DNA from: Anaerolineales bacterium
Lineage (GTDB): Bacteria; Chloroflexota; Anaerolineae; Anaerolineales; UBA11858
Direction: 5' to 3'
DNA length: 64,000 bases
Assembly (NCBI GenBank): GCA_016785015.1
Contig: JADHTJ010000005.1
Location: 25,805 to 89,804 of the forward strand
The notes below the pieces were generated by a model. The model worked only from the letters and a program-made list of their open reading frames with translations, was not told the DNA's origin and searched no databases. This document shows positions 54,810 through 62,989 of the stretch, in pieces. The first letter of the stretch is position 1, and each line of letters starts with the position of its first letter. The translations under genes were made by a program, and so were the position numbers.

Positions 54810-55289
54810 ATGAATGATAAGAAAAAGCTTGACCGGAGAGGATTCTTGGGCTTCGCCACATGGGCGATCGGGGGAATTATCGGTGCTGGTTTCGGCATTC
54901 CCGCGATTGCCTATATCATTGCACCCGCCATGCGCAAAGAAGAAGAACAGGAGTGGATCCGCCTGGGATCGGCATCCAAAGTTGAATTAGGAACCCCAAC
55001 ACTCTTCAAAACCAAGATCGAAAAACAGACCGGTTGGATCACCAATGAAGAGGAAGTATCTGTCTATGTGCTCACCGAGAACGGGCGAGATTTCGTCGCC
55101 ATGTCAAATATCTGTACTCATCTCGGCTGCCGCGTGCGTTGGATTTCCGACCAGGATGTATTCTTTTGCCCCTGTCATAATGCCGGCTTTGCCAAAAATG
55201 GAGATGTAGCCTCCGGGCCACCTCCGCGTCCGCTTGACCAATATCAGGTCAAAGAAGAAGACGGTCAATTATTCGTTTTGGGAGGCTAA
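54810..55289 (+). CDS. Rieske [2Fe-2S] protein of a bc-type complex
   Basis: 159 residues. N-terminal twin-arginine-type anchor (LDRRGFLGFATWAIGGIIGA) and the cluster motifs CTHLGCRVRW and CPCHNAGF, with two Cys and two His ligands. The second box has Asn-Ala where CPCHGS is common. Accepts electrons from quinol in the cytochrome bc/b6f-like complex. First gene of a three-gene operon; cytochrome b starts one base after its stop. Confidence 0.93.
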   Translation: MNDKKKLDRRGFLGFATWAIGGIIGAGFGIPAIAYIIAPAMRKEEEQEWIRLGSASKVELGTPTLFKTKIEKQTGWITNEEEVSVYVLTENGRDFVAMSNICTHLGCRVRWISDQDVFFCPCHNAGFAKNGDVASGPPPRPLDQYQVKEEDGQLFVLGG

Positions 55290-55290
55290 G

Positions 55291-55956
55291 ATGGTACTAA
55301 AAATAGCAAACTGGTTGGATGAACGTGTTGGCTGGAGCGGAGTTTGGGAAGCCATCTTCTTGCGAAAAATCCCCAAAGTAAACTGGTTCTACACCTTAGG
55401 CAGCGCCACATTATTCACAGCGGTAAATCAAGCCGTCACTGGAATCTTACTGACACTTTATTATGTCCCCACGCCAGACCACGCCTACGATAGCGTGCAG
55501 TACATCACTACGCAAATTCCAATGGGCTGGCTGATCCGTGGGCTGCACCACTGGGGCGCCAGCGCTATGGTGGTTCTGACAGTGCTGCATATGCTGCGCG
55601 TAATCCTTCTGGGTGCGTATAAATACCCGCGCGAAGTAACCTGGTTTACGGGCGTATTCTTACTCCTGATTGTGGTCGGTTTTGGCTTCACCGGCTACCT
55701 GCTGCCCTGGGATCAAAAAGCATATTGGGGTTCGGCGGTCGGTTCAAGCATCGCCGGCGCCGCACCTGTAATTGGAGAATGGGTTCTGCGAGTGGTGCGC
55801 GGAGGCTCTGACCTTTCCGCAGTTACGCTGGCACGCTTCTATGGTGTGCATGTCTGGGTTTTGCCTGCATCATTGATCCTACTGCTTGGCATTCACATGT
55901 ACCTGGTGATCAAGATCGGCATCAGCGCAGTACCACAAAGGGAGGATGAAGCGTGA
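55291..55956 (+). CDS. cytochrome b6-like subunit (N-terminal cytochrome b half)
   Basis: 221 residues with four membrane helices. Quinol-site and haem ligands appear in LIRGLHHWGASAMVVLTVLH, FTGYLLPWDQKAYWG and FYGVHVWVLPASLILLLGIH, the two His pairs of haems bL and bH. Split cytochrome b as in b6f and Gram-positive bc complexes; the C-terminal half is in the next gene, which it overlaps by ATGA-type spacing. GGAGG precedes the ATG. Confidence 0.93.
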   Translation: MVLKIANWLDERVGWSGVWEAIFLRKIPKVNWFYTLGSATLFTAVNQAVTGILLTLYYVPTPDHAYDSVQYITTQIPMGWLIRGLHHWGASAMVVLTVLHMLRVILLGAYKYPREVTWFTGVFLLLIVVGFGFTGYLLPWDQKAYWGSAVGSSIAGAAPVIGEWVLRVVRGGSDLSAVTLARFYGVHVWVLPASLILLLGIHMYLVIKIGISAVPQREDEA

Positions 55957-58067
55957 ACAAACAAGAACAAAAAGAATATCTTGAACAATATAAGAGGGAT
56001 AAAGAAAAAGGTGTCCCCTTCTATCCCGATATCCTCTTTAAGGATGCGGTTATTTCCCTTGTAATCTTCCTGGCCCTGGCAGCACTGGCCTACTTTATTG
56101 GCACACCGCTCGAAGAGCGCGCCAATCCATCGGATACTTCATACACCCCAAAACCAGAATGGTATTTCCTGTTCTTGTTCCAACTTTTGAAATACTTCCC
56201 GGGCGAATTAGAAGTTCTCGCCGTTGTGGCCATCCCTACTTTGGCGATCATCTTACTGTTTTTTCTGCCTTTTTTGGATCGCAATTCGAAAAGACACCCC
56301 CTGAGCAGACCTTGGGTCACGGTGCTCGTGTTAGGATCAGTAGTTGGCGTTTTATTTTTGACCGTACAGTCCATCCGAGAGACGCCTCCGCCTTCTGAAG
56401 CTGGTCAGGGTGATCCTGTGGCAGCACTTTATACTGAAAATTGTGCTGTTTGCCATGGTGGAACGATCCTTGTCCCCGAGGGGACAAACCTGCACGATAT
56501 CATCGCTCAGGGCACCCACGAAGGCATGCCCGCCTGGAGCGGTGACCTGACTTCTGACGAAATCGATGCCCTGGCAGGCTTTGTGTTGTCTCCGGGCGGC
56601 AACGCGCTCTTCAAAGAATTCTGCAGTGCCTGCCACGAGTCATCCGAACTGGTTGCCAGCGACCCTATCGAGCTCAAAATGGCCTTGGATGAAGGCTTGG
56701 CCTACGCACCCCATGCTGATGTCAACATCCCAGAGTGGAGTGATGCAATCTCACAGCAAGAACGCACCGCATTGCTAAACTTCCTGGTTGCGCCAGATGG
56801 ACAGCGCCTTTTTGCCACAAATTGTGCTCAATGTCATGGCCGCTCGGTGAGTTTTGCAGGCGAAGAAGCCGAGCTGCGGCTCCTAATCAACCAGGGTGGT
56901 TTGCACCTGGAAATGCCCCCCTGGCGCGAGACGCTTAGCAATGATCAATTAGATGCCCTGGCAGGATATGTCACCAACCCAAGCGATACCGGCGATGGGC
57001 TTGAACTCTTCACGCAGTACTGCGCCAGTTGTCATGGAGATCGCATCCCAACCATGGATGATTTTGATCAGGCCCGCGAGATCATTGCCAGCGGTGGTGC
57101 ACACGAAACCATGCCCGTATGGGGCGAGGTGCTCACCGCGGAGCAGTTTGATGCGTTGGTGAGTTACACGCTGGAAGCAGCCCAGGGCACACCCCTGGAA
57201 GTGGGGCAGGAATTATTCGCCCAAAACTGCACCATCTGTCACGGCGATTTTGGCGAAGGCGGACCGAACCCGGCTCGCCCAGATGATATCATCGCGCCGA
57301 TCAGCACGTCCGAGTACTTAAAAACTCGCGACGATCACACCCTTTTCCAAATCACTGCCCAGGGGCAGCCTAACTTCGGCATGTCTCCCTTTGGCAGCGC
57401 TTATGGCGGACCCCTGGATGATGATCAGGTCACAGCCCTGGTGGCATTCATCCGTTCCTGGGAAGCAGATCCTCCGGTTGATCTGCCGCCTGAGGTAAAT
57501 ACCAGCTCGATTTCCCTATCATCGGACGAAGTATATGAACAACTCTGCGCCCAATGCCACGGCCCAGATGGTCTAGGCGATGTCGGCCCCTCGTTGCGCG
57601 ATCCAGGCTTCCGGACAAATAACACCCCTCAAGAGATCTTCGAAACCATCAGCAATGGGCACGAAGCAACCCCCATGATCAGTTGGGGTGACCTGCTCAG
57701 TGCGGATACGATCCAGGATCTGACAGATTTCATTCTAGCTCTTGAAATCACCGAGGCGGGCGTAATCCCCCAGCCTACTCCAGGATTCGCCTCTTTTGCT
57801 GAGGATGTCATGCCGATCTTCGAAGCCAAGTGCGTGCCATGCCACGGTTCTATGGGCGGCTGGGATGGAACTACCTATGATGCCGTGATGACCACTGGAG
57901 ATAACGCCCCCACAGTCATTCCAAATGACGTAGAGAATTCAATCCTTGCGCAGAAAATCATCGGAGAGCAAACGTACGGAGCCATCATGCCCCCGGCGGG
58001 TAAGATGACCAACGCTGAAATTCAGATTATTTTGGACTGGATCGCTGCAGGTGCGCCAGATAATTAA
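55953..58067 (+). CDS. cytochrome b subunit IV fused to seven cytochrome c domains
   Basis: 704 residues. The first 140 are subunit IV of a bc complex (FYPDILFKDAVISLVIFLAL; KPEWYFLFLFQLLKYFPG with the quinol-site PEWY). After a helix come seven CXXCH sites: CAVCH, CSACH, CAQCH, CASCH, CTICH, CAQCH, CVPCH. Most class I domains have a later axial Met (HEGMPAWSG, HLEMPPWRE, HETMPVWGE). The second lacks it (HADVNIPEW). The last is PSCyt-like, ending LDWIAAGAPDN. Gram-positive QcrC-type fusions usually carry one haem c, so this is a much extended periplasmic wire. Confidence 0.9.
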   Translation: MNKQEQKEYLEQYKRDKEKGVPFYPDILFKDAVISLVIFLALAALAYFIGTPLEERANPSDTSYTPKPEWYFLFLFQLLKYFPGELEVLAVVAIPTLAIILLFFLPFLDRNSKRHPLSRPWVTVLVLGSVVGVLFLTVQSIRETPPPSEAGQGDPVAALYTENCAVCHGGTILVPEGTNLHDIIAQGTHEGMPAWSGDLTSDEIDALAGFVLSPGGNALFKEFCSACHESSELVASDPIELKMALDEGLAYAPHADVNIPEWSDAISQQERTALLNFLVAPDGQRLFATNCAQCHGRSVSFAGEEAELRLLINQGGLHLEMPPWRETLSNDQLDALAGYVTNPSDTGDGLELFTQYCASCHGDRIPTMDDFDQAREIIASGGAHETMPVWGEVLTAEQFDALVSYTLEAAQGTPLEVGQELFAQNCTICHGDFGEGGPNPARPDDIIAPISTSEYLKTRDDHTLFQITAQGQPNFGMSPFGSAYGGPLDDDQVTALVAFIRSWEADPPVDLPPEVNTSSISLSSDEVYEQLCAQCHGPDGLGDVGPSLRDPGFRTNNTPQEIFETISNGHEATPMISWGDLLSADTIQDLTDFILALEITEAGVIPQPTPGFASFAEDVMPIFEAKCVPCHGSMGGWDGTTYDAVMTTGDNAPTVIPNDVENSILAQKIIGEQTYGAIMPPAGKMTNAEIQIILDWIAAGAPDN

Positions 58068-58104
58068 AATATAACGATCTCACTCTTGTAAGTAAATACA
58101 TAGC

Positions 58105-58140
58105 AAAGACCGGGCACTGGAGCGGTGCCCGGTCTTAGTT
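58105..58140. terminator. bidirectional terminator between bc operon and decahaem gene
   Basis: AAGACCGGGCAC - TGGAGCG - GTGCCCGGTCTTAGTTTTA; 12-bp stem between convergent genes. Confidence 0.85.
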
Positions 58141-58166
58141 TTAACTTACTAGATCCGAACGTAGAA

Positions 58167-60311
58167 TTACGGTCGGGTCATGGCAGAGACGTCACCACCA
58201 ACAGCTACGATGCTGTCATAAAGCAGTTGCAGCACGTATTGGCCGTTGTGAGCGAAGCCACCCGGATCTTTCAAGGCATACTGATAGTTATAAGCAGCCT
58301 CTACCAAGTTGGGGGTCCAGGATTTGAATTGGTTGCCATAGTTAGCTTCATCAGGCGTAGCCTCACCATCGCCATTGGTATCAGCGAAGAAGTAAGGATA
58401 GCTGTGAGACTCGTAGACCACCGGGAAGCCGATCCCTGCGGAATAGGTTTTCATGGCGTCATAGAGTGCGCCAGCCATGGTCTCGACCTCGCCAGCGATA
58501 CCTTCAGCGGCATCGCCGTCACCGTCGTAGTCCACATCGGACATGCGGATGTCTTTGACATCTTCATAACCTGCGTGGCAGGTGAAGCATTCCGAAGTCT
58601 TGACCTCGAGCACATGCGCATCATGGCAGCCCGTGCAGCTATCATAGCCTGCGACGTGGGCGAAGAATCCGACATATTCCTGACCGTCGAATTCGTAACC
58701 GCCCTGTACTTCTGTGCCGAAGCGGGAAGCGCCAGCAGCGAAGTAGTGGACATTGGAGAAGCGCAGTTTGTCAGAAACTTCGTCGCCGGGCAGACCAGCA
58801 GCCATACCGTTTACCGTAACGGTTGAAGAACGGCCCTGGTGGCACTGCATACACAGGCCACTTTCATCGCCTTCAGCAACGGCTACAGAAGCACCACTGG
58901 GGAAGGTGACCGACTCGAATGTGAAACGTCCGGGCCATTCGCCGCTGTGGCAGGTGTCGCACTGGAAGCCATTGGAAACCTCAGCAGAGATATTCATGCC
59001 TTCTTTAGCGAAGGTTGGCAGACCGGTGGCACTGTGGCACTTGGCGCAGGAGGAAGAAACCTCTCCATCCTCGTCCCAATGGCGGAAAGCCTCTTCGGAA
59101 CCAGCAAAGTGACCATGGTCAATGCGATGCAGAGCACCAACATCACCACCCAGATCTTCAGTGGAGTCATACAGCAATTGGATGATGTACTTACCGCCGT
59201 GCGCAAAGGCACCGGGGTCCTTGACGGACATCTGATAGTTATAGGCCGCGCGGGCTAGACGTGGGGTCCAAGTGGCATATTTATTGCCGTAGTTTGCTTC
59301 GCCTTCGGTTACAGCGCCATCACCATCACTATCGTTAAAGAAGTATGGATAGGCATGGGAGTCATAAATAATCCCAGCACCGGGGACACTGGCTGCGTAA
59401 GCCTGGATGGCAGCATAGAGAGCTTCCTGCATACCAGCGATCTCACCAGCAATACCTTCTTCCATATCACCATCGCCATCGTAGTCTACCGCGGAACCTT
59501 CCATACGGTAGCCAGAGAATTCGCCTTCACCGTGGCACATCACACAACCCTCAGCTCGAACTTCGAGGGTGTGGGGGCTGTGGCACTCGATGCAGGTATC
59601 GAATTCTTCGACGTGGGCGAAGTTGCCGTCATAGGTCTTACCAGCATATTCATAACCACCTTTTGCAAAGGTACCGTATTTGGTAGCGGCAGCAGGGTAG
59701 TAGTGAATGTTGGAGAAACCAAGTTCTTCGAAGACGGCGTCGGCATCAACCTCTGCGACATCTTCAACGCCAGCAGCACCAGCTACGGCAGCATCAACAC
59801 TGACTTTGGAATTGCGACCCTGGTGGCACTCCATACAACGAGCCTCGTCGCCCAGACCGGTCAGTTCAATGCCCGAGGGCATGACAACACTGGTCTTGAC
59901 AGCGGTGGCGCGGTTGTGGCAAGCCTCACAGGTGATCCCCATAACTTCTGCAGCAACGGGTTCCACAGAGATTTCTCCTGTTGAGACGAATTCGATGTAG
60001 CCTTCGGAGCTATGGCATTTGGCACAGCTCAAGCTCACAACAGCGGGATCATCCTCGTCCCAGTGGCGGAAGGCCTCAGCTGCCGAATCAGCATGGCCGG
60101 AGCCAAGATAGGCAGCCTCAAGCCCCGGCAGCACAGACTCATACTCTGGGCAGGGTTCTGCCTCAGGGCATGCCGGCGCCTCTGGGCAAGCTTCTGCCTC
60201 GGGACATGCCGGTGCTTCCGGACATTCCGGACACTCTGCTGGGGCTGCACAGCTTGCCAAGAGCAGGCTGGCACCCACCAACAAAGCGATTATTAGTAAT
60301 TTCTTATGCAT
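58167..60311 (-). CDS. decahaem c-type cytochrome lipoprotein, internally duplicated
   Basis: 714 residues from the ATG at 60311 (GGAG upstream). Lipobox ending LLAS-Cys21, then a hexapeptide repeat CPEAPA/CPEAEA with Cys every six residues to about residue 56. Two homologous halves follow, each starting EAFRHWDED and each with five CXXCH (CAKCH, CEACH, CMECH, CIECH, CVMCH; CAKCH, CDTCH, CMQCH, CTGCH, CFTCH). Halves end in YNYQMSVKDPGAFAHGGKY / YNYQYALKDPGGFAHNGQY. A surface or periplasmic electron conduit is plausible. Preceded by a pseudo-receiver gene, as is the next cytochrome. Confidence 0.88.
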   Translation of the reverse strand: MHKKLLIIALLVGASLLLASCAAPAECPECPEAPACPEAEACPEAPACPEAEPCPEYESVLPGLEAAYLGSGHADSAAEAFRHWDEDDPAVVSLSCAKCHSSEGYIEFVSTGEISVEPVAAEVMGITCEACHNRATAVKTSVVMPSGIELTGLGDEARCMECHQGRNSKVSVDAAVAGAAGVEDVAEVDADAVFEELGFSNIHYYPAAATKYGTFAKGGYEYAGKTYDGNFAHVEEFDTCIECHSPHTLEVRAEGCVMCHGEGEFSGYRMEGSAVDYDGDGDMEEGIAGEIAGMQEALYAAIQAYAASVPGAGIIYDSHAYPYFFNDSDGDGAVTEGEANYGNKYATWTPRLARAAYNYQMSVKDPGAFAHGGKYIIQLLYDSTEDLGGDVGALHRIDHGHFAGSEEAFRHWDEDGEVSSSCAKCHSATGLPTFAKEGMNISAEVSNGFQCDTCHSGEWPGRFTFESVTFPSGASVAVAEGDESGLCMQCHQGRSSTVTVNGMAAGLPGDEVSDKLRFSNVHYFAAGASRFGTEVQGGYEFDGQEYVGFFAHVAGYDSCTGCHDAHVLEVKTSECFTCHAGYEDVKDIRMSDVDYDGDGDAAEGIAGEVETMAGALYDAMKTYSAGIGFPVVYESHSYPYFFADTNGDGEATPDEANYGNQFKSWTPNLVEAAYNYQYALKDPGGFAHNGQYVLQLLYDSIVAVGGDVSAMTRP

Positions 60312-60341
60312 TCTATTCTCCTCTAACATTGTTGTACTTTT

Positions 60342-60369
60342 CTGTAAATTTGTGCACAAATCTCAGTGT
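60342..60369 (-). promoter_or_regulatory. conserved operator ATTTGTGCACAAAT, copy 1
   Basis: 28 bp (CTGTAAATTTGTGCACAAAT then CTCAGTGT) identical to 62191-62218, with a perfect 14-bp palindrome at 60348-60361, 31-58 bp before the decahaem ATG. A GGAGGTGATGCCCC block lies further up at 60435-60452. Confidence 0.65.
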
Positions 60370-60489
60370 GGGTTCGACTACTCCTGATGGAGATTTAGCA
60401 TCGTCGAGAGTCGTTTCTTATTTAACAACATCTTGGGGGGCATCACCTCCTTAAATATCGTTGCATAAAAATAAGTAAAGATGAACAGT

Positions 60490-60837
60490 TTACTCGCTCT
60501 GCTCTACAATGAGATCAAGTAGATCGCGCACTTCATTGATTTCAGTTTGCTGGCTGGTGATCACCTGAACTGGATCCTGATCCACAGCCAGGCGAATGAT
60601 CCTGATCGATGGAAAAGCAGATACAAGATCACACAAGGTACATTGCTCTTTCATATCCGCTTCGCTGGCACTCAAGATAACAGCATCTGGTTCAATAACC
60701 GCAATGCGATCGAAACTATCATCGTCTTGGGGATTGACAAAATGCAACTGCACGCGCTCAGGATATTGCGAAAAACGACTGGCAACTCCCTGGGAAAATA
60801 TCGAGTGGTCAGACAAGATCACTACCTGCTGTTGCAT
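60490..60837 (-). CDS. orphan pseudo-receiver protein with CXXC
   Basis: About 115 residues resembling a CheY-like fold: VVILSDHSIFSQGVASRFS at the start and EPDAVILSASEAD at the third strand, where the phospho-Asp is replaced (Ser in VILS). A CTLC motif follows in KEQCTLCDLVSAFP. No output domain. A truncated homologue lies at 62341 before the next cytochrome, so the pair was duplicated. GGAG is eight bases before the ATG at 60837; the ATG at 60843 is an alternative. Possibly a redox or haem-linked regulator; function unknown. Confidence 0.7.
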   Translation of the reverse strand: MQQQVVILSDHSIFSQGVASRFSQYPERVQLHFVNPQDDDSFDRIAVIEPDAVILSASEADMKEQCTLCDLVSAFPSIRIIRLAVDQDPVQVITSQQTEINEVRDLLDLIVEQSE

Positions 60838-60843
60838 GCACAT

Positions 60844-61157
60844 TGCTCCAAATCGTATTGACTAACTCATGTGGTCAAACCCTATAAGGAATTATTTCAC
60901 GAGCAATATATTAACAAAAAATGAGAAAATATATCCCCCCCCCTGGGGTAATCCGTGACGCAATTCTGGGTAGGCTATTAACCTATCCATATTAGTAGCA
61001 AGTTGTTGAGGAATTGAATAATACTCATTCGCCGGTGAGAAGGCCATTAAACGCGGTGACTACTTTGACATGTCAGGTTTCCGAAAAGAATCTCCGACTT
61101 CTTGTTTGTCAGTTGACATTGCCAAGCTACCAATCAGGAAATTAAAACCTTTAACAC
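60844..61157. other. gene-free gap
   Basis: No gene or repeat recognised. A small dyad TAGG-CTATTAA-CCTA lies at 60971-60985, and CTGGGGTAAT near 60951 resembles a half of the TTGGG operators. Otherwise nothing clear. Confidence 0.4.
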
Positions 61158-61199
61158 AAAACTGGGACTGCTTTGGAGCAAGCAGTCCCAGTTTTTTTA
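61158..61199. terminator. terminator after hexahaem cytochrome gene
   Basis: AAACTGGGACTGCTT - TGGAGC - AAGCAGTCCCAGTTTTTTT; 15-bp stem just past the leftward gene's stop at 61223, with T/A tails on both sides. Confidence 0.9.
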
Positions 61200-61222
61200 T
61201 CGGCTAACTTTATTGGCGATGT

Positions 61223-62161
61223 TTAGGGGAATACAGCCAAGCTAGCTTCCAACAGAGCCTTGGTATAGGCCGGATTGTGAACGCCCAGACTGCCGTCTTC
61301 ATGAGCAATGAAGATCCAGTTCCAAAGGGCATTGGCCTGGTCGGCAGGCATGACCATCACAGCGGGATGACCTTCTTCATCGAGTAAGCCAGCAGCAATC
61401 AGTTTCTCCCCAAGTTCGTCAAGCATAGCCTGAACTTCGGTCTGAACGCCGTTGATGTCGAAACTTTCGGCATCAGCGTGGCAACCGGTGCAGGAAGCCA
61501 TGGCCGGCTCGAAGGTGTGGTCAGCGCCTTCACCCAGGTGACAAGTCACACAGGTGTCAGCCACCATTGTGGCGTGTGCTCCAGGAGCGCCTTCAACATC
61601 ACCAGCGCCCGCAATTCCGAGCAACATGGCGCCTTGTCCACCGTGGTGGGGACCCCAGTGCGTGCTGGTAACTTCGATATTGCCATCGGCATCCACTTCC
61701 GCAATACCGCGGCGCGGCTGGTGGCAACTGGCGCACAGGTTGCCCTTGCCACCATCATAGGTCACGCCTTCGAAAGCGTAGAAGGCCACCGGATCGGTGG
61801 TCTCTAAAGCCCAATCTGCAGCCGTGTAGGTGACGTGAACCTGGTGGCAAGCACGGCAGTCTTGGCGGGTGGGGTCGGGATCACCAGTCTCGAGCTCGTT
61901 CGGAGCAAGCCCGGCAGCAACCATGTCGCTGAAACCGCCACCGGAGTGGCATCCGACGCAAGAATTGCGGGTGCCGCGCACATAGGATTCACCCATTCCA
62001 TGCATAGACTCATCCGTGGCAGTCTTCTTACCGGTAATCACAGTTGTATCGTTGTGACAATCGGTGCAGTCACCTGACTGAGCAAACACGCTGGTAGCAC
62101 CGACCAACAGGACGGTGAGAGCCAACACTAAGCCCAGCATAATCATTGTTCGTTTTTGCAT
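61223..62161 (-). CDS. hexahaem c-type cytochrome
   Basis: 312 residues from the ATG at 62161 (GAGGAG upstream). Signal peptide MLGLVLALTVLLVGATSVFA, then six CXXCH sites: CTDCH, CVGCH, CRACH, CASCH, CVTCH, CTGCH. No lipobox or C-terminal anchor, so probably soluble in the periplasm. Shares its upstream operator and pseudo-receiver neighbour with the decahaem gene, so both are likely expressed under the same condition. Confidence 0.86.
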   Translation of the reverse strand: MQKRTMIMLGLVLALTVLLVGATSVFAQSGDCTDCHNDTTVITGKKTATDESMHGMGESYVRGTRNSCVGCHSGGGFSDMVAAGLAPNELETGDPDPTRQDCRACHQVHVTYTAADWALETTDPVAFYAFEGVTYDGGKGNLCASCHQPRRGIAEVDADGNIEVTSTHWGPHHGGQGAMLLGIAGAGDVEGAPGAHATMVADTCVTCHLGEGADHTFEPAMASCTGCHADAESFDINGVQTEVQAMLDELGEKLIAAGLLDEEGHPAVMVMPADQANALWNWIFIAHEDGSLGVHNPAYTKALLEASLAVFP

Positions 62162-62190
62162 TGTAGTTCTCCTCAATATATTTTTTCATA

Positions 62191-62218
62191 CTGTAAATTT
62201 GTGCACAAATCTCAGTGT
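62191..62218 (-). promoter_or_regulatory. conserved operator ATTTGTGCACAAAT, copy 2
   Basis: Identical 28-bp block to 60342-60369, 30-57 bp before the hexahaem ATG. The upstream leader also has AGAAAGGAGGTGGTGCC at 62289-62305, matching the GGAGGTGATGCC block of the decahaem leader. Confidence 0.65.
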
Positions 62219-62340
62219 TTATTGGCTTTGATTCCATGATGGAGATCATCATCATGGCAGGCCATATTTTGTCAGCATCAAGTCGTGCGGCACCACCTCC
62301 TTTCTGAACCTATCACGGCAATAAAAGTCACTATTCATTT

Positions 62341-62573
62341 CTAGGCACCATTAAGCAGATCGAGCAAATCACGCACTTCATTCAATTGGCTCTGTTGGCT
62401 GGTGATCACCTGGACGGGGTCGCTATCTACAGCCAGGCGAATGATCCGGATGAATGGGAAGGCAGATATCAGATCGCACAGAAGACAGTTTTCTTTTTCG
62501 TCTGCTTCGCTGGTACTTAAGATCACAGCAACAGGCTGAATAGCTGCGATCTGATCTAAGCAATCTTCATCGG
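62341..62573 (-). pseudogene. pseudo-receiver gene cut by insertion sequence
   Basis: The 3' part of a homologue of the gene at 60490. Reading from the IS edge: PDEDCLDQIAAIQPVAVILS, then SEADEKENCLLCDLISAFP and a C-terminus nearly identical to the intact copy (DPVQVITSQQ). The CLLC matches CTLC. The 5' half should lie beyond the IS, outside the window. Confidence 0.8.
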
Positions 62574-62637
62574 GTGCGTTTCAGTTTTGGGGGGAATATG
62601 TGGGAAAATAGGATCATTTGTGGTAAGGAGATGATCC

Positions 62638-62988
62638 ATGAAGAAGAGGCAAGCAAAACTGAAAGCGGAGTACATGAAGGAAGCAGAAGAGCTATTCGAT
62701 GAATTGATAGCCTGGGATAAAAATACGCCAGAGCCAGACATGGCGCAGATAGAAGAGATTGTCTTGACATTAAGAAAGCGAATGGGCAAACGGATGGCCG
62801 AAACATTGCTAGCTCGGCAGGAGAAAGGACAACCAGCGGAAAGGGTACACTGCCCTGAATGTGAGAAGGAAATGGAAAACAAAGGGCAAAAGGCAAACGA
62901 TGTCGAAACTCGGGCGGGGGACCTAAAGATCGAGAGGAGCTATTACTACTGTCCCCGCTGTCGGCGAGGGTTTTTCCCCCTTAGATGA
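62638..62988 (+). CDS. ISKra4 transposase, N-terminal frame
   Basis: 116 residues, GGAG before the ATG. Helical start, then a zinc-ribbon pair (CPECEKEME and YYCPRCRRGFFPLR). Ends at TGA 62986 just after a T5C5 run at 62971-62980. Shifting +1 there continues the protein as GFFPLDEQLKLWERHW, the normal junction in this family, so the two frames are one transposase made by frameshifting or broken by an extra C. Confidence 0.8.
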   Translation: MKKRQAKLKAEYMKEAEELFDELIAWDKNTPEPDMAQIEEIVLTLRKRMGKRMAETLLARQEKGQPAERVHCPECEKEMENKGQKANDVETRAGDLKIERSYYYCPRCRRGFFPLR

Positions 62989-62989
62989 G

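Noticed and set aside
58125..58826. 233-residue ORF opposite the decahaem gene, and similar ones at 59355 and 59981
   Set aside because: They mirror the real gene's conserved haem motifs and have no promoter or ribosome-binding site.
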